A DNA stretch of 64,000 nt from an uncultured Polaribacter sp. (GCF_947503875.1 NZ_CANNFH010000002.1:496001-560000), one strand, 5' to 3'. Positions 53,889 to 62,463 are shown, counted from the first letter of the stretch. Translations and numbers: made by a program. Notes: a model not told the origin generated them from the letters alone.

Positions 53889-54599
53889 ATGAAAAAAGTT
53901 TTAGTTTTATTAGTGGTAATTCAATTGGTAAGTTGTGCAGAATTGCAGAATGTAGTTAATAATTTACCAACTAGCGGTGGCGCTTTGTCTCAAGAACAAA
54001 TTGGTAAAGGTTTAAAACAAGCGTTAGGCAATGGTATTAGTAATCAGGTATCTAAGTTAACAGCTAAAAATGGCTTTTTAAGCAATGAGTTGGTTAAAAT
54101 AGCAATGCCTAGTGAACTGCAATCTGTAGAGAGGGCATTACGTAAAATAGGTTTAGGTGGTTTGGCAGATGAAGGCGTGAAAGCGTTAAATAATGCAGCG
54201 TCAGATGCTGTAAAAACAGCTACACCAATATTTGTAAATGCTGTGCAAAACATGTCTTTTGCAGATGCTAAAAATATTCTTCTAGGAGAAGATAATGCTG
54301 CTACAAATTATTTACAGGCCAATACAAAACAAAGTTTGTATCAAAGTTTTACACCCGTAATTAATAATTCTTTTTCTAAAGTTGGGGCAGATAAAGTATG
54401 GTCTAACTTAATTACAAAATACAATGCAATTCCTTTTGTAAAACAGGTAAATCCAGACTTAATAGACTATGTTACCAACCAAGCTTTACAAGGTGTCTTT
54501 ACTATGATAGAAATTGAGGAGAAAGGAATTCGTCAAAAATCGGCATTACGTAATACTGCGCTTTTAAAACAAGTTTTTGCTTTACAGGATGGGAAATAG
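53889..54599 (+). CDS. DUF4197 lipoprotein
   Basis: A 236-residue protein with a lipoprotein signal (MKKVLVLLVVIQLVSC, Cys16) and a largely helical DUF4197 domain. Typical segments are GLKQALGNGISNQVSKL, IAMPSELQSVERALRKIG, SFADAKNILLGEDNAATNYL and the C-terminal GVFTMIEIEEKGIRQK. The family is common in marine bacteria and lacks an assigned function. A strong terminator lies about 110 bases downstream. Confidence 0.9.
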   Translation: MKKVLVLLVVIQLVSCAELQNVVNNLPTSGGALSQEQIGKGLKQALGNGISNQVSKLTAKNGFLSNELVKIAMPSELQSVERALRKIGLGGLADEGVKALNNAASDAVKTATPIFVNAVQNMSFADAKNILLGEDNAATNYLQANTKQSLYQSFTPVINNSFSKVGADKVWSNLITKYNAIPFVKQVNPDLIDYVTNQALQGVFTMIEIEEKGIRQKSALRNTALLKQVFALQDGK

Positions 54600-54712
54600 T
54601 GCTAATTGAATTATTCATATTACTCCATTTCATCAAGATGAAACCGATACAAACTCTTTAATGATTCAAAATCTAGGATACGTAAATTAATTTTTAATTT
54701 CCTTTATATCAT

Positions 54713-54741
54713 AAAAACCACCTTTTTAAAGGTGGTTTTTT
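54713..54741 (+). terminator. Rho-independent terminator downstream of DUF4197
   Basis: AAAAACCACCTTT and AAAGGTGGTTTTTT form a near-perfect 13-base stem with a very short loop. It works best on the plus strand, and its A-rich left side could make it bidirectional. Confidence 0.9.
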
Positions 54742-54959
54742 ACGTTTAAGCGTTTTAATATACTATTGTTTAAAGTTAAAGGTACAAAATTATATCTCTT
54801 ATGTATTTGAAAATCGTCTGTTTGTCCTTTTGAATGAAACGAAGTGTATTTGAGAAATTAACGATTATCGGATTATAGACGAATCTAAAAACGATTTGGC
54901 TGCTTTTAAAGCCATGAAAGTATTAGTTTAAATAGAGTTAACTGTTATGTAGAGCTGTA
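54742..54959. other. Intergenic stretch with repeat arm and a possible gene remnant
   Basis: The 360 bases from 54600 to 54959 hold the terminator above, a repeat-like arm (GAATGAAACGAAGTGTATTTGAGAAA, near 54831, of the TCATTTCGA family) and a short open stretch without a start. That stretch, at about 54854-54931, reads NDYRIIDESKNDLAAFKAMK then VLV and a stop. It may be the tail of a lost gene; I cannot identify it. Confidence 0.4.
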
Positions 54960-55709
54960 TTACAAACTATTTCTTAGCGTTTTAAAGTAGTTAAATGCCT
55001 TTAGCAATCTACTGCCATACCAAGAAAAATAAGCTCCATCAACTAAAATTATTTTGGTGTTTACAGCATGTTTTTTAATTTCTGCAATGTGTTTTTTCTT
55101 AAAAGGATAAGGTTCAGAGGATAATAATATAAGGTCTACTTTTTTTAAAGATTGTAGTTCAATTTCTGGATATCTAGAAAGATTTTGATAGACATTGTCA
55201 AAACCATTTACTGCTAATAAATAATTGATAAACGTAGTGTTTCCAGCTACCATCCAAGGATCTTTCCAAATAAAATAGGCTACTTTTAAGATTGGTTTTT
55301 CTTCAATAAAAACCCTAAAATCTTCTTGGGTCTTTTTAATAGCCGTATTTAATTTGTAGGCCTCTTTTTCTCTCGAAAATAAGGTTCCATAAAATTTAAT
55401 AAGTTGTAATGTGTCTTTAATATTATAAATATCAGAAACGTGAGTGGCTGTAATTTTCACACAATTTTCTACAATTTCTTTTGTGTTTTCTTCTTTATTA
55501 CAAAGAATGTGCGTGGGTTGTAATGCAATTATTTTGTCTAAATGAATCGTTTTTGTGCCACCAACAATTGTTTTCTCTTTTCTAATATGTTTTGGGTACT
55601 CGCAAAATTTTGTAACACCTACAATTGCATCTTCTAAACCTAAATCTACTAACAATTCTGTTAGGCTAGGCACTAAAGATATAATTCTAAGCGTATTTTT
55701 GCCTTGCAT
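54960..55709 (-). CDS. Helical-backbone metal receptor (BtuF-like), no signal peptide
   Basis: A 249-residue protein of the periplasmic-binding-protein class III fold: IISLVPSLTELLVDLGL, VGVTKFCEYP, the LQPTHILCNKE region and AYFIWKDPWMVAGNTTFINY. These match BtuF/FhuD-like substrate-binding proteins for cobalamin or siderophores. No signal peptide or lipobox is visible at the N terminus, so it may be cytosolic or reach the periplasm in an unusual way. It ends a two-gene unit, 2 bases after pyrF. Confidence 0.85.
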   Translation of the reverse strand: MQGKNTLRIISLVPSLTELLVDLGLEDAIVGVTKFCEYPKHIRKEKTIVGGTKTIHLDKIIALQPTHILCNKEENTKEIVENCVKITATHVSDIYNIKDTLQLIKFYGTLFSREKEAYKLNTAIKKTQEDFRVFIEEKPILKVAYFIWKDPWMVAGNTTFINYLLAVNGFDNVYQNLSRYPEIELQSLKKVDLILLSSEPYPFKKKHIAEIKKHAVNTKIILVDGAYFSWYGSRLLKAFNYFKTLRNSL

Positions 55710-55711
55710 TA

Positions 55712-56521
55712 TTATAGTAGGTTTTCCATTTCTTTTTGTAATTCTCTAGCCTTTTCAGCAGCTTTTTCTGCAAAATCTAATTCTTTAGAAGCATAAATTA
55801 TACCACGAGAAGAGTTTATCAATAACCCAATAGTATCATTTAAACCATATTTACAAACATCCTGTAAACTACCACCTTGTGCGCCAACACCAGGTACTAA
55901 TAAAAAAGCATGAGGTACTATTTTTCTTATTTCTTTAAAATAATCTGCTTTAGTAGCACCAACAACATACATTAAGTTTTCTGAATTTTCCCAAGTTTTA
56001 GAAGTTTCTAAAACATGTTTATACAATTCTTTTTGGTCTATTTCTTTGGTCTGAAAATCAAATGCACCTTTATTAGAGGTTAGTGCCAACATAATAGTAT
56101 GTTTGTTTGTAAAGTTTAAAAAGGGCTCTACAGAATCTTTACCCATGTAAGGCGCAACTGTTACAGAATCAAAAGCTAAGTCTTCAAAAAAAGCTTTTGC
56201 ATACATGGTAGAAGTGTTGCCAATGTCACCACGTTTGGCATCTGCAATGGTAAAAATTTTTGGGTAGGTTTTATTTAAATAGTTTATGGTTTTTTCTAAA
56301 GACTGCCAACCTTTTATGCCATATGCTTCATAAAATGCTGTATTAGGTTTGTAAGCTACACAAAGGTGATGCGTAGCATCTATAATAGCCTTATTAAACG
56401 CAAAGATTGGGTCTTCTTCGGCTAATAAGTGTTTCGGTATTTTGTTAATATCAACATCTAAACCAATGCATAAAAACGATTTTTTTTCTCTAATTTGGGC
56501 AATAAGCTCTTGTGTAGTCAT
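55712..56521 (-). CDS. pyrF: Orotidine 5'-phosphate decarboxylase, type 2
   Basis: A 269-residue enzyme making UMP from OMP. It has [12 protein letters not shown] at the N terminus and the catalytic [11 protein letters not shown] motif near residue 94. VPGVGAQGG and [12 protein letters not shown] form the phosphate-binding end. It belongs to the longer type 2 (PyrF/UmpS-like) branch used by Bacteroidota. It is the first gene of a unit with the metal-receptor gene and is divergent from a TlpA-like gene. Confidence 0.95.
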   Translation of the reverse strand: MTTQELIAQIREKKSFLCIGLDVDINKIPKHLLAEEDPIFAFNKAIIDATHHLCVAYKPNTAFYEAYGIKGWQSLEKTINYLNKTYPKIFTIADAKRGDIGNTSTMYAKAFFEDLAFDSVTVAPYMGKDSVEPFLNFTNKHTIMLALTSNKGAFDFQTKEIDQKELYKHVLETSKTWENSENLMYVVGATKADYFKEIRKIVPHAFLLVPGVGAQGGSLQDVCKYGLNDTIGLLINSSRGIIYASKELDFAEKAAEKARELQKEMENLL

Positions 56522-56607
56522 AATCTAAATAAAGTGCAACAAAAATAAGTCATTTTGTAAGTTTTTACGGGGAAACAAGACAAAATTTTTAAATTTAATT
56601 ATTAAAG

Positions 56608-57102
56608 ATGAGCAAAATATTTTTGATGCTAGCCTTTGTTTTACTGAGTTGTAATTTTGAGAAACCCACAACTTTTACTGATTTAGCCCTAAAGGATAGC
56701 GTATATACTTTAAACAACCAACAACTTTCTATTGCAGATATGTTGGCCAAATATAAAGGTAAAAAAATAGTAATAGATGTTTGGGCTTCTTGGTGCGGAG
56801 ACTGTGTAAGAGGTTTACCTGCGGTAAGAAATTTACAAAAGCAATACAAAGATGTGGTTTTCTTATTTTTATCTGTAGACCAAAGTAAAACTTCTTGGAA
56901 AAGAGCCGTAAAAAGATTTAATATGCAAGGAGCACATTTTATTTTACCTAAAGGTATGAAGGATGGCGATTTTGTAGATTTTATAAAGTTAGGTTGGATA
57001 CCAAGATATATGGTTATAAATGAGCGTGGAAAAATAGCACTTTTTAAAGCCACAAGTGCCTCAGATTCTGACATTGAAAAAGCCCTGAATACAAGTTTAT
57101 AA
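56608..57102 (+). CDS. TlpA-like thioredoxin-fold lipoprotein
   Basis: A 164-residue protein with a lipoprotein signal (MSKIFLMLAFVLLSC, Cys15). The thioredoxin-like domain has the active site WASWCGDCVRGLPAVRNL, with the CGDC pair near residues 71-74, and the cis-Pro segment GWIPRYMVINERGK. It should reduce or resolve disulfides of exported proteins in the periplasm. A large antisense open frame across it is a shadow. Confidence 0.92.
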   Translation: MSKIFLMLAFVLLSCNFEKPTTFTDLALKDSVYTLNNQQLSIADMLAKYKGKKIVIDVWASWCGDCVRGLPAVRNLQKQYKDVVFLFLSVDQSKTSWKRAVKRFNMQGAHFILPKGMKDGDFVDFIKLGWIPRYMVINERGKIALFKATSASDSDIEKALNTSL

Positions 57103-57214
57103 ATCGTTTTAGTAACTATTTTAATTATCGGCTTATAATTACTTTTCCATTGCTTAAATTTACACCTTATTTTAATATAGAAGAATTGCGTGTTAACGCC
57201 TAAAATTTATAATT

Positions 57215-57973
57215 ATGAGAACTAAAATTGTTGCAGGAAACTGGAAATTAAATAACAATAAAAAAGAAAGTAAGCAGTTAATTAAAGATTTAAAAGAATC
57301 TATAAAGAAACTAAAACTTAAAGACACTCGTGTAATTGTTGCCCCAACTTTTGTTAATTTATCTTCTTCTGTTAAAGAAGCTAAAAAGTCTAAAATAGAG
57401 GTAGTTGCACAAAATATGCATCAAGCAAAAAATGGCGCGTTTACAGGTGAAATTTCTGCAGATATGCTAAAAGCTATAGGTGTTGAAACTGTAATTTTAG
57501 GACACTCTGAAAGAAGAACATATTTTAACGAAACAGACGCAGCATTAGCAGAAAAAGTAGATGCTATTTTAGAGAATAAAATGGAAACTATTTTCTGTTT
57601 TGGAGAGTTATTAGAAGATAGAAAATCAGAAAACCATTTTAAAGTAGTAGAAAGTCAGTTAAGCAATGCTTTATTTCACCTAAAAGGAGAAGACTTCAAA
57701 AGCATAATTTTAGCTTATGAACCAGTTTGGGCAATTGGTACAGGAGAAACTGCTAGTCCAGAGCAGGCTCAAGAAATGCATGCATTTATTAGAAGTATTA
57801 TAGAGAAAAAGTATACTAAAGAAGTAGCAGAAAAAGTATCTATTTTATATGGTGGTAGTGTAAAACCAGCCAATGCAGAAGAAATTTTTTCTAAGCCAGA
57901 TGTAGATGGAGGTTTAATTGGTGGTGCAGCTTTAAAAGTAGCAGACTTTACTGCAATTATTAAAGCAATCTAA
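57215..57973 (+). CDS. tpiA: Triose-phosphate isomerase
   Basis: A 252-residue glycolytic enzyme that interconverts dihydroxyacetone phosphate and glyceraldehyde 3-phosphate. It has the substrate Lys in GNWKLNNNKK (Lys11), the catalytic His in ILGHSERR, the catalytic Glu in AYEPVWAIGTG and the phosphate loop YGGSVKPANA. The length is normal. It may be co-transcribed with prmA and clpS, although a TAAATTTG promoter-like box lies at 58001-58008. Confidence 0.97.
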   Translation: MRTKIVAGNWKLNNNKKESKQLIKDLKESIKKLKLKDTRVIVAPTFVNLSSSVKEAKKSKIEVVAQNMHQAKNGAFTGEISADMLKAIGVETVILGHSERRTYFNETDAALAEKVDAILENKMETIFCFGELLEDRKSENHFKVVESQLSNALFHLKGEDFKSIILAYEPVWAIGTGETASPEQAQEMHAFIRSIIEKKYTKEVAEKVSILYGGSVKPANAEEIFSKPDVDGGLIGGAALKVADFTAIIKAI

Positions 57974-58054
57974 AAATCGTATTTTCTAAAAGAAAACCAA
58001 TAAATTTGCATTAAGATTTTAAAAATCTTAGTGCATTTTTTTTACCACATTTTT

Positions 58055-58891
58055 ATGGACAATATTTATATAGAATATAATTTTACAATTTCACCAAAAG
58101 AACCTGCTACGGAAATTTTAATAGCAGAATTAGGCAATGCTGGTTTTGAAAGTTTTGTAGAAACAGAAAACGGAGTAACAGCCTACATTCAAAAGCAAGA
58201 ATGGAAAGAAACTATTTTAGACACTATTTTTGTTTTAAATTCTGAAGAATTTTCAATTGCTTATCAGCAAACTGAAGTTGCACAAACTAATTGGAATGCA
58301 GAGTGGGAAAAAAATTTTACGCCTATTCAGGTAGATGATTTGGTAAGCATACGCGCACCATTTCATGAAAACCCCAATTTAAAATATGATATAGTAATAG
58401 AACCTAAAATGAGTTTTGGTACTGGCCATCATGAAACCACACATATGATGGTGCAACACTTACTGCAATTAGATTTAAAAAATAAAAAAGTGTTAGACAT
58501 GGGTTGTGGCACTGGTATTTTGGCAATTTTTGCAGAAATGAAAGGCGCAAAACCTATAGATGCAATAGATATTGATAATTGGTGTTACGAAAACTCTTTA
58601 GAAAACGTTTCACGTAACAATTGCAAACACATTTCCGTTTATGAAGGAGATTCAGGGTTGTTAGTGGGTAAAAAGTATCAGGTAATCATCGCAAACATCA
58701 ATAGAAATATTTTGTTGATGGATATGAAAATATACACCAACTGTTTAGAAGAAAATGGTGTGCTTTTATTAAGTGGTTTTTATAAAGAAGACATACCAAT
58801 TATAGATGCAGAAGTTGCCAAGTATAATTTAAAGTTAGAAACTTTTATACAACGTAACAATTGGGTTGCATTAAAATATAATAAATCTTAA
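58055..58891 (+). CDS. prmA: Ribosomal protein L11 methyltransferase
   Basis: A 278-residue SAM methyltransferase. The N-terminal substrate-recognition domain is followed by MSFGTGHHETT and the SAM motif VLDMGCGTGILAI, then IIANINRNILL, which are PrmA signatures. The ATG at 58055 is preferred over one eight codons upstream because it starts at the first conserved strand. clpS follows after 10 bases, an order seen in many Bacteroidota. Confidence 0.94.
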   Translation: MDNIYIEYNFTISPKEPATEILIAELGNAGFESFVETENGVTAYIQKQEWKETILDTIFVLNSEEFSIAYQQTEVAQTNWNAEWEKNFTPIQVDDLVSIRAPFHENPNLKYDIVIEPKMSFGTGHHETTHMMVQHLLQLDLKNKKVLDMGCGTGILAIFAEMKGAKPIDAIDIDNWCYENSLENVSRNNCKHISVYEGDSGLLVGKKYQVIIANINRNILLMDMKIYTNCLEENGVLLLSGFYKEDIPIIDAEVAKYNLKLETFIQRNNWVALKYNKS

Positions 58892-58901
58892 TTTTGTAAG
58901 T

Positions 58902-59177
58902 ATGAGTACAAAAGAAAAAATACAAGAAGATGTAGCGCTTTTAGAGCAAGAAGTGTTTCAGCATGAAATTGTTTTACATAATGATGATGTAAACACTTTT
59001 GATCACGTAATAGATTCTTTGGTAGCGGTTTGCGATCATAGTTTAGAGCAAGCAGAACAATGTGCAACTTTAGTACATTATAAGGGGAAATGTACCGTAA
59101 AATCTGGAGAGTTAAAAGATTTAGAACCTAGATGCTCTAAGTTGTTGCAATTAGGTCTTTCAGCAGAATTGGTATAA
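58902..59177 (+). CDS. clpS: ClpS adaptor for the Clp protease
   Basis: A 91-residue adaptor that presents N-degron substrates to ClpAP-type proteases. The signature VLHNDDVNTFDHVIDSL (residues 24-40) is complete, and the later helix EQAEQCATLVHYKGKC matches the family. It forms a unit with prmA. Confidence 0.95.
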   Translation: MSTKEKIQEDVALLEQEVFQHEIVLHNDDVNTFDHVIDSLVAVCDHSLEQAEQCATLVHYKGKCTVKSGELKDLEPRCSKLLQLGLSAELV

Positions 59178-59181
59178 TTGT

Positions 59182-59454
59182 ATGGAAAACGTTTTTAAAT
59201 ATTACGAGTTTTCAGATTTTTTTAAAGACAACTCTCAAACTTTTAATGGGAATTTAATTTCTTTTACAGCATTAAATGAAACACATTTCTTAATTTTTGA
59301 AGAAAAAAATGCGACCTATAATTTATATGTTACCAGATATACTCAAAAAAACGAGATAGGAGTAAAACCACCAGTAATAGTTGAACTATTAGTAGAGAAT
59401 TACGATAAGAGTATTCCCGAACATCGTATAATAATGAAGCAATATCTTCATTAA
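59182..59454 (+). CDS. Small conserved-looking protein, function unknown
   Basis: A 90-residue soluble protein that begins 4 bases after clpS, so it is probably part of that transcript. It is rich in aromatics (KYYEFSDFFKDN; FLIFEEKNATYNLYVTRY) and ends VPEHRIIMKQYLH-like (SIPEHRIIMKQYLH). I recognise no domain. The call rests on close spacing and protein-like composition. Confidence 0.6.
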   Translation: MENVFKYYEFSDFFKDNSQTFNGNLISFTALNETHFLIFEEKNATYNLYVTRYTQKNEIGVKPPVIVELLVENYDKSIPEHRIIMKQYLH

Positions 59455-59550
59455 ATTGCACTTCAGCGAAAATAAAATACTACATTCCAAATATTTTTTT
59501 TATTTGTAGTGACCTTAGAAATAAAAAAGGGTCTTATTAGTAGAAGGAAA

Positions 59551-59745
59551 ATGAAGATTGCAAAGTTGGCAGTGGTAATTTTAATAATAATAGTATTTCC
59601 GTTATTAGGTTTTGCACAAGGGCCACCACCTCCTGTGCCTCCACCACCACCACCAGGTTTGCCAATAGATAATTTTGCTTTTGTAATAGCAATTGCAGCA
59701 ATTATTTACGGATCATTAAAAATAGTTAAAGGTAGTAGTAGTTAG
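59551..59745 (+). CDS. Small exported Pro-rich protein with LPID-plus-helix tail
   Basis: A 64-residue protein from ATG 59551 (an upstream GTG would add 14 residues). It has a signal peptide (MKIAKLAVVILIIIVF..., ending FAQG), then a proline stretch PPPPVPPPPPPG. The motif LPID follows, then a hydrophobic helix NFAFVIAIAAIIYGS and a basic end LKIVKGSSS. This short motif, helix and basic tail resembles a membrane-anchoring or sorting tail. No named family is recognised. A strong terminator follows. Confidence 0.65.
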   Translation: MKIAKLAVVILIIIVFPLLGFAQGPPPPVPPPPPPGLPIDNFAFVIAIAAIIYGSLKIVKGSSS

Positions 59746-59774
59746 TATTTTTATATACTAAGTTTGGTTAGACG

Positions 59775-59805
59775 AAAACCCCAGGTGTAATGCCTGGGGT
59801 TTTTA
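59775..59805 (+). terminator. Rho-independent terminator
   Basis: AAAACCCCAGG and CCTGGGGTTTTT form an 11-base stem with a short TGTAATG loop. It follows the small Pro-rich protein gene and is one of the strongest terminators in the window. Confidence 0.92.
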
Positions 59806-59890
59806 AATTGAGAGTGTTTTGTTACTTTTTAAATTAACGCATAACAACAAGTTTGATTTTTCTGGTAAGAAGACTTTTTTAGAATTTTCT

Positions 59891-59965
59891 CTACAATTCC
59901 ATTTTTTCATCAAAACTATATAACTCGCAAACTAAGGCATCTATTACTGCATCTGTTTGGTTTGT
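59891..59965 (-). pseudogene. Possible C-terminal remnant of a restriction-methylase
   Basis: On the minus strand one frame reads TNQTDAVIDALVCELYSFDE then KMEL and a stop at 59891. The pattern (I/T)DxLVxxLYxLxEEEI at the very end is characteristic of type IIG and BREX/PglX-like DNA methylase-nucleases. Nothing else of such a gene is intact; upstream bases run on in other frames. It sits between a terminator and the tRNA-Arg gene. It is a short match and could be chance. Confidence 0.35.
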
Positions 59966-60085
59966 TTTTTATTGAAAACCTTATGCTTATTAATGGTATT
60001 GTTTAATAAACTCATTTTTTTTTAAAGATGAAGATGGTATTAATCTCGTTCAGTTATTTCTTTAAAAAGAGAAAAGTGTGAATAA

Positions 60086-60127
60086 AAAAAACCAGTCTTT
60101 ACAAAAACGTTGTAAAGTACTGGTTTT
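60086..60127 (-). terminator. Terminator for tRNA-Arg
   Basis: AAAACCAGTCTTTACAA and TTGTAAAGTACTGGTTTT form a long stem with loop AAACG and one mismatch. On the minus strand it follows the tRNA directly and ends in a T8 run. Confidence 0.9.
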
Positions 60128-60131
60128 AAAG

Positions 60132-60205
60132 TGACCATGCTAGGATTCAAACCTAGAACCTCTTGAGCCGTAATCAAGTGCGCTATTCAGTTGCGCCACA
60201 TGGCC
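60132..60205 (-). tRNA. tRNA-Arg(ACG)
   Basis: The minus strand folds into a full cloverleaf of 74 bases. The acceptor stem is GGCCATG/CATGGTC, the D stem GCGC/GCGC, the anticodon stem CTTGA/TCAAG with loop TTACGGC, and the T stem CTAGG/CCTAG with loop TTTGAAT. The anticodon is ACG, which is read as inosine after TadA deamination. CCA is not encoded. A terminator lies right downstream. Confidence 0.96.
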
Positions 60206-60263
60206 TTTAAGCGGGTGCAAATATAAACGCATTTTTTTAAAATAGAAAATCTATTGTACTTTT

Positions 60264-60494
60264 TTATGAATTAATTTCAGCTTTATAAGCATCTACAATA
60301 GGTTGTGCTTTTTCAATGTCTATATTCAGAATAAGTAGTTCCTTATCATTTCTTGATGGAACAAATCCAGAAAGTCTTGCCATTTCTGTGTGGTTTTTTA
60401 TAACGTAATCAATGTTGTTGTCATCTAATCTGTTTTGTAAGCCTCTTACAATAATAGACGAACCCGAAAAAATGGTAATATGTTCTTTGGTCAT
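60264..60494 (-). CDS. DUF2007 small putative signal-transducing protein
   Basis: A 76-residue protein with the DUF2007 pattern: HITIFSGSSIIVRGLQNRLDD at the start, IDYVIKNH in the middle and LLILNIDIEKAQPIVDAYK at the end. DUF2007 proteins have a PII-like ferredoxin fold and unknown function. It follows the 50-residue gene by 13 bases on the same strand, so both likely form one unit. Confidence 0.85.
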   Translation of the reverse strand: MTKEHITIFSGSSIIVRGLQNRLDDNNIDYVIKNHTEMARLSGFVPSRNDKELLILNIDIEKAQPIVDAYKAEINS

Positions 60495-60507
60495 AATAGT
60501 ATTTGTT

Positions 60508-60660
60508 TTAGTTTAATGAATTTTTTGTAACAAAAGCACGCCAGCCAATTATAGCTAATTGTAATTTGTTGGCTTTGGCAATATCCAACCCTTTTTTTGT
60601 AAAAGAAGGCAATATTACTTTATTTACTTTTGCGATTGCTTTAAAAAAACGTTTTTTCAT
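60508..60660 (-). CDS. 50-residue basic protein, family often mislabelled SsrA-binding
   Basis: From ATG 60660 the product is 50 residues, MKKRFFKAIAKVNKVILPSF onward, ending LAIIGWRAFVTKNSLN. The ATG is preferred over a longer open frame starting at 60744, which has a membrane-like stretch with no clear support. Similar small flavobacterial proteins are, as I recall, labelled 'SsrA-binding protein', but it lacks the SmpB fold and is far shorter (SmpB is about 150 residues). Function is unknown. Confidence 0.65.
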   Translation of the reverse strand: MKKRFFKAIAKVNKVILPSFTKKGLDIAKANKLQLAIIGWRAFVTKNSLN

Positions 60661-61161
60661 TAATTCTGATTCTATCTCAAATTTAATAAAAATATTCAAC
60701 TCTTTTAAAGTTTGCTGTGTTATAATAAAAAGGCTAGAAAACAATAGTAAAAATAAGGTCTGTAAGATCTTTAGCAGTAGTAATAATAATTGTTATCATA
60801 GTATTTGTTTTTAGTTCGTAAAAATTAGTTAAATAGGGTAATTTCGAAATTGTTTTCTCAATATAGAACTATTAGATTCTGCTTACCAAACAAATTGTAA
60901 TATTATTATAACTTTAATTTTATTATTATAACTAAAATAACAAATAAAGTTATAATATATTATTAATGACCCTTCAATTAAGTATCATTATGAAATGAGA
61001 ATAACCTAAATTGTAAAAATTGTAAAGTAAGTAAAGGGAATTTTTTGATGGAATTTTTTTTATAAAGGAAAAACGGTGACAAAAATGATGAAATTTGGTG
61101 TTTTTACTTTTTGTTATTTTCTTAAAGTGATAAAACTGTATCTTCGCAAAAAAGATTTATT
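60661..61161. other. Divergent regulatory gap, AT-rich
   Basis: This 501-base gap lies between the two small minus-strand genes and the antiporter gene. It includes the AT-only stretch at 60895-60966 with TTATTATAACT direct repeats. A leader-like sequence AACTAAAAACAAATACTAT (minus strand, 60798-60816) resembles AACTAAAACAAATACTATT just before the DUF2007 ATG (60495-60513). A 20-codon open frame follows the first copy, but it ends early and is not called. Confidence 0.5.
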
Positions 61162-62112
61162 ATGGATGTTTTTTATGTAATAGTTGGTTTTTTTCTATTG
61201 GTTTTAGGTGGCGAATTTTTAGTGAAGTCTTCTATTGGACTATCCTTTAAATTAAATTTATCTAAAATGGTAATTGGCATGACAGTAGTTTCTTTTGCGA
61301 CTTCTGCTCCAGAATTGTTAGTTAGTTTACAAGCGGCTTTAGATGGTTCTCCTGCCATTGCAATAAATAATGTAATTGGGTCTAATATTGCCAATATAGG
61401 CTTGGTTTTGGGCATTACTGCATTAATAGGTCCTATTGCAGTAGATAAAAGTTTTTATAAGTTAAATTGGCCTGCAATGCTATTGTTTTCTTTAGTGTTG
61501 TATTATTTTTTGGTGAACGATAATTTGTTAACCGTATTAGAAGGGGTTTTTCTTTTATTGGCATTAGGAGCATTTTTGTTTATTTTAATAAGAAATGCGA
61601 AAGGTGAAGCAGTGGAGGTAGAAGAGGTAGATGATGCTTTAGAAAAAGTGAGCTATACAAAAATATTTATTTGGCTGCTTATTGGCGGAGTTGGGTTATT
61701 CTTTGGTTCAGAATTGTTGGTTTACGGTGCAAAAAGTATTGCTAAGAATATGGGCGTTAGTGAAGGTGTAATTTCTATTACAATGATTGCTATTGGCACA
61801 AGTGTGCCAGAGTTAGCAGCCTCTTTAATAGCTATTGTAAAAGGAGAAAAAGCAATTTCTTTAGGTAATTTAATAGGGTCTAATATTTTTAATATTGCCT
61901 CTGTTTTAGGGTTTACTTCTTTAATAAAAGAAATTCCTGTTACAGAACCTCAAATTTTATCTAGAGATATCTTTTGGATGTTGGCCTTTGCTATCGTATT
62001 GTTGCCATTGGTATTGCTGCCTAAAAAGAATGTGTTAGGCAGATTTAAAGGAGCCATTTTGTTTATCTCTTATGCACTATTCATCTATTTGGTTTTTAAA
62101 ACTACCGCATAA
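61162..62112 (+). CDS. Calcium/sodium antiporter (CaCA, YrbG-like)
   Basis: A 316-residue membrane protein with about ten helices in two inverted halves. Each half carries the alpha-repeat ion-site motif: VVSFATSAPELLVSLQAA with GSNIANIG, and MIAIGTSVPELAASLIAI with GSNIFNIASVLG. An acidic loop separates the halves (EAVEVEEVDDALEK). It exchanges Na+ or K+ for Ca2+ across the inner membrane. It ends at a terminator shared with the convergent small-protein gene. Confidence 0.94.
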   Translation: MDVFYVIVGFFLLVLGGEFLVKSSIGLSFKLNLSKMVIGMTVVSFATSAPELLVSLQAALDGSPAIAINNVIGSNIANIGLVLGITALIGPIAVDKSFYKLNWPAMLLFSLVLYYFLVNDNLLTVLEGVFLLLALGAFLFILIRNAKGEAVEVEEVDDALEKVSYTKIFIWLLIGGVGLFFGSELLVYGAKSIAKNMGVSEGVISITMIAIGTSVPELAASLIAIVKGEKAISLGNLIGSNIFNIASVLGFTSLIKEIPVTEPQILSRDIFWMLAFAIVLLPLVLLPKKNVLGRFKGAILFISYALFIYLVFKTTA

Positions 62113-62146
62113 AAAAAGCTTCCTAAATTTCTTTAGAAAGCCTTTA
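62111..62146. terminator. Bidirectional terminator between antiporter and small-protein gene
   Basis: AAAAAAAGCTTCCTAAA, a TTTCT loop and TTTAGAAAGCCTTT form a stem with A and T flanks on both sides. It can stop both the plus-strand antiporter transcript and the minus-strand small-protein transcript. A near copy is at 62634-62676. Confidence 0.85.
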
Positions 62147-62163
62147 ATATTTTATCAATTAAA

Positions 62164-62463
62164 CTAGTTCTTTTTCCAAGGTTTGTAGTTTTTGAAAGCT
62201 GGACCTTGTAGTTTGTTTTTATTTGATTTGGTAATTTTTAGAATTGCATAGTCTTTGTCTTTGGCTTTCCAGACTTTACTGTTTTTGAATTTTGGGCCCT
62301 TAAGAGTTACTTTTTGTGTGCTTGTAAAAATAATACTTGGCTTCGTTTTGTTTTGCCAAGGCTTATAGTTTTTATGTGCAGGGCCTTTTAGTGTATTTTT
62401 TTTCTGAGAGTAAGCAACAGATGCTACAAAAACCAATGTTACTATTAATATATATCTTTTCAT
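62164..62463 (-). CDS. Small exported protein with three GPxxKNxKxW repeats (B copy)
   Basis: A 99-residue protein with a signal peptide (MKRYILIVTLVFVASVAYSQ). The mature part has three repeats at residues 25-39 (LKGPAHKNYKPWQNK), 54-68 (LKGPKFKNSKVWKAK) and 85-99 (LQGPAFKNYKPWKKN), about 30 residues apart. It is a strongly basic protein. I recognise no named domain. It is a tandem paralogue of the gene at 62690-63001 and shares an upstream element and a terminator with it. A TACATTTG -7-like box (62506-62513, minus strand) lies 43 bases upstream of the ATG. Confidence 0.85.
   Translation of the reverse strand: MKRYILIVTLVFVASVAYSQKKNTLKGPAHKNYKPWQNKTKPSIIFTSTQKVTLKGPKFKNSKVWKAKDKDYAILKITKSNKNKLQGPAFKNYKPWKKN

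Noticed and set aside
54600..54680. Peptide IIHITPFHQDETDTNSLMIQ ending GYVN after DUF4197
   Set aside because: It has no start codon, follows an in-frame stop, and matches nothing I recognise; too short to call.
56595..57074. A 159-codon antisense open frame across the TlpA-like gene
   Set aside because: The plus-strand product has a lipobox and an intact CGDC thioredoxin site; the antisense frame has no recognisable domain.
60508..60744. Longer 78-residue start for the small basic protein
   Set aside because: The extra 28 residues have no clear start signal support and the conserved-looking part begins at the internal ATG.
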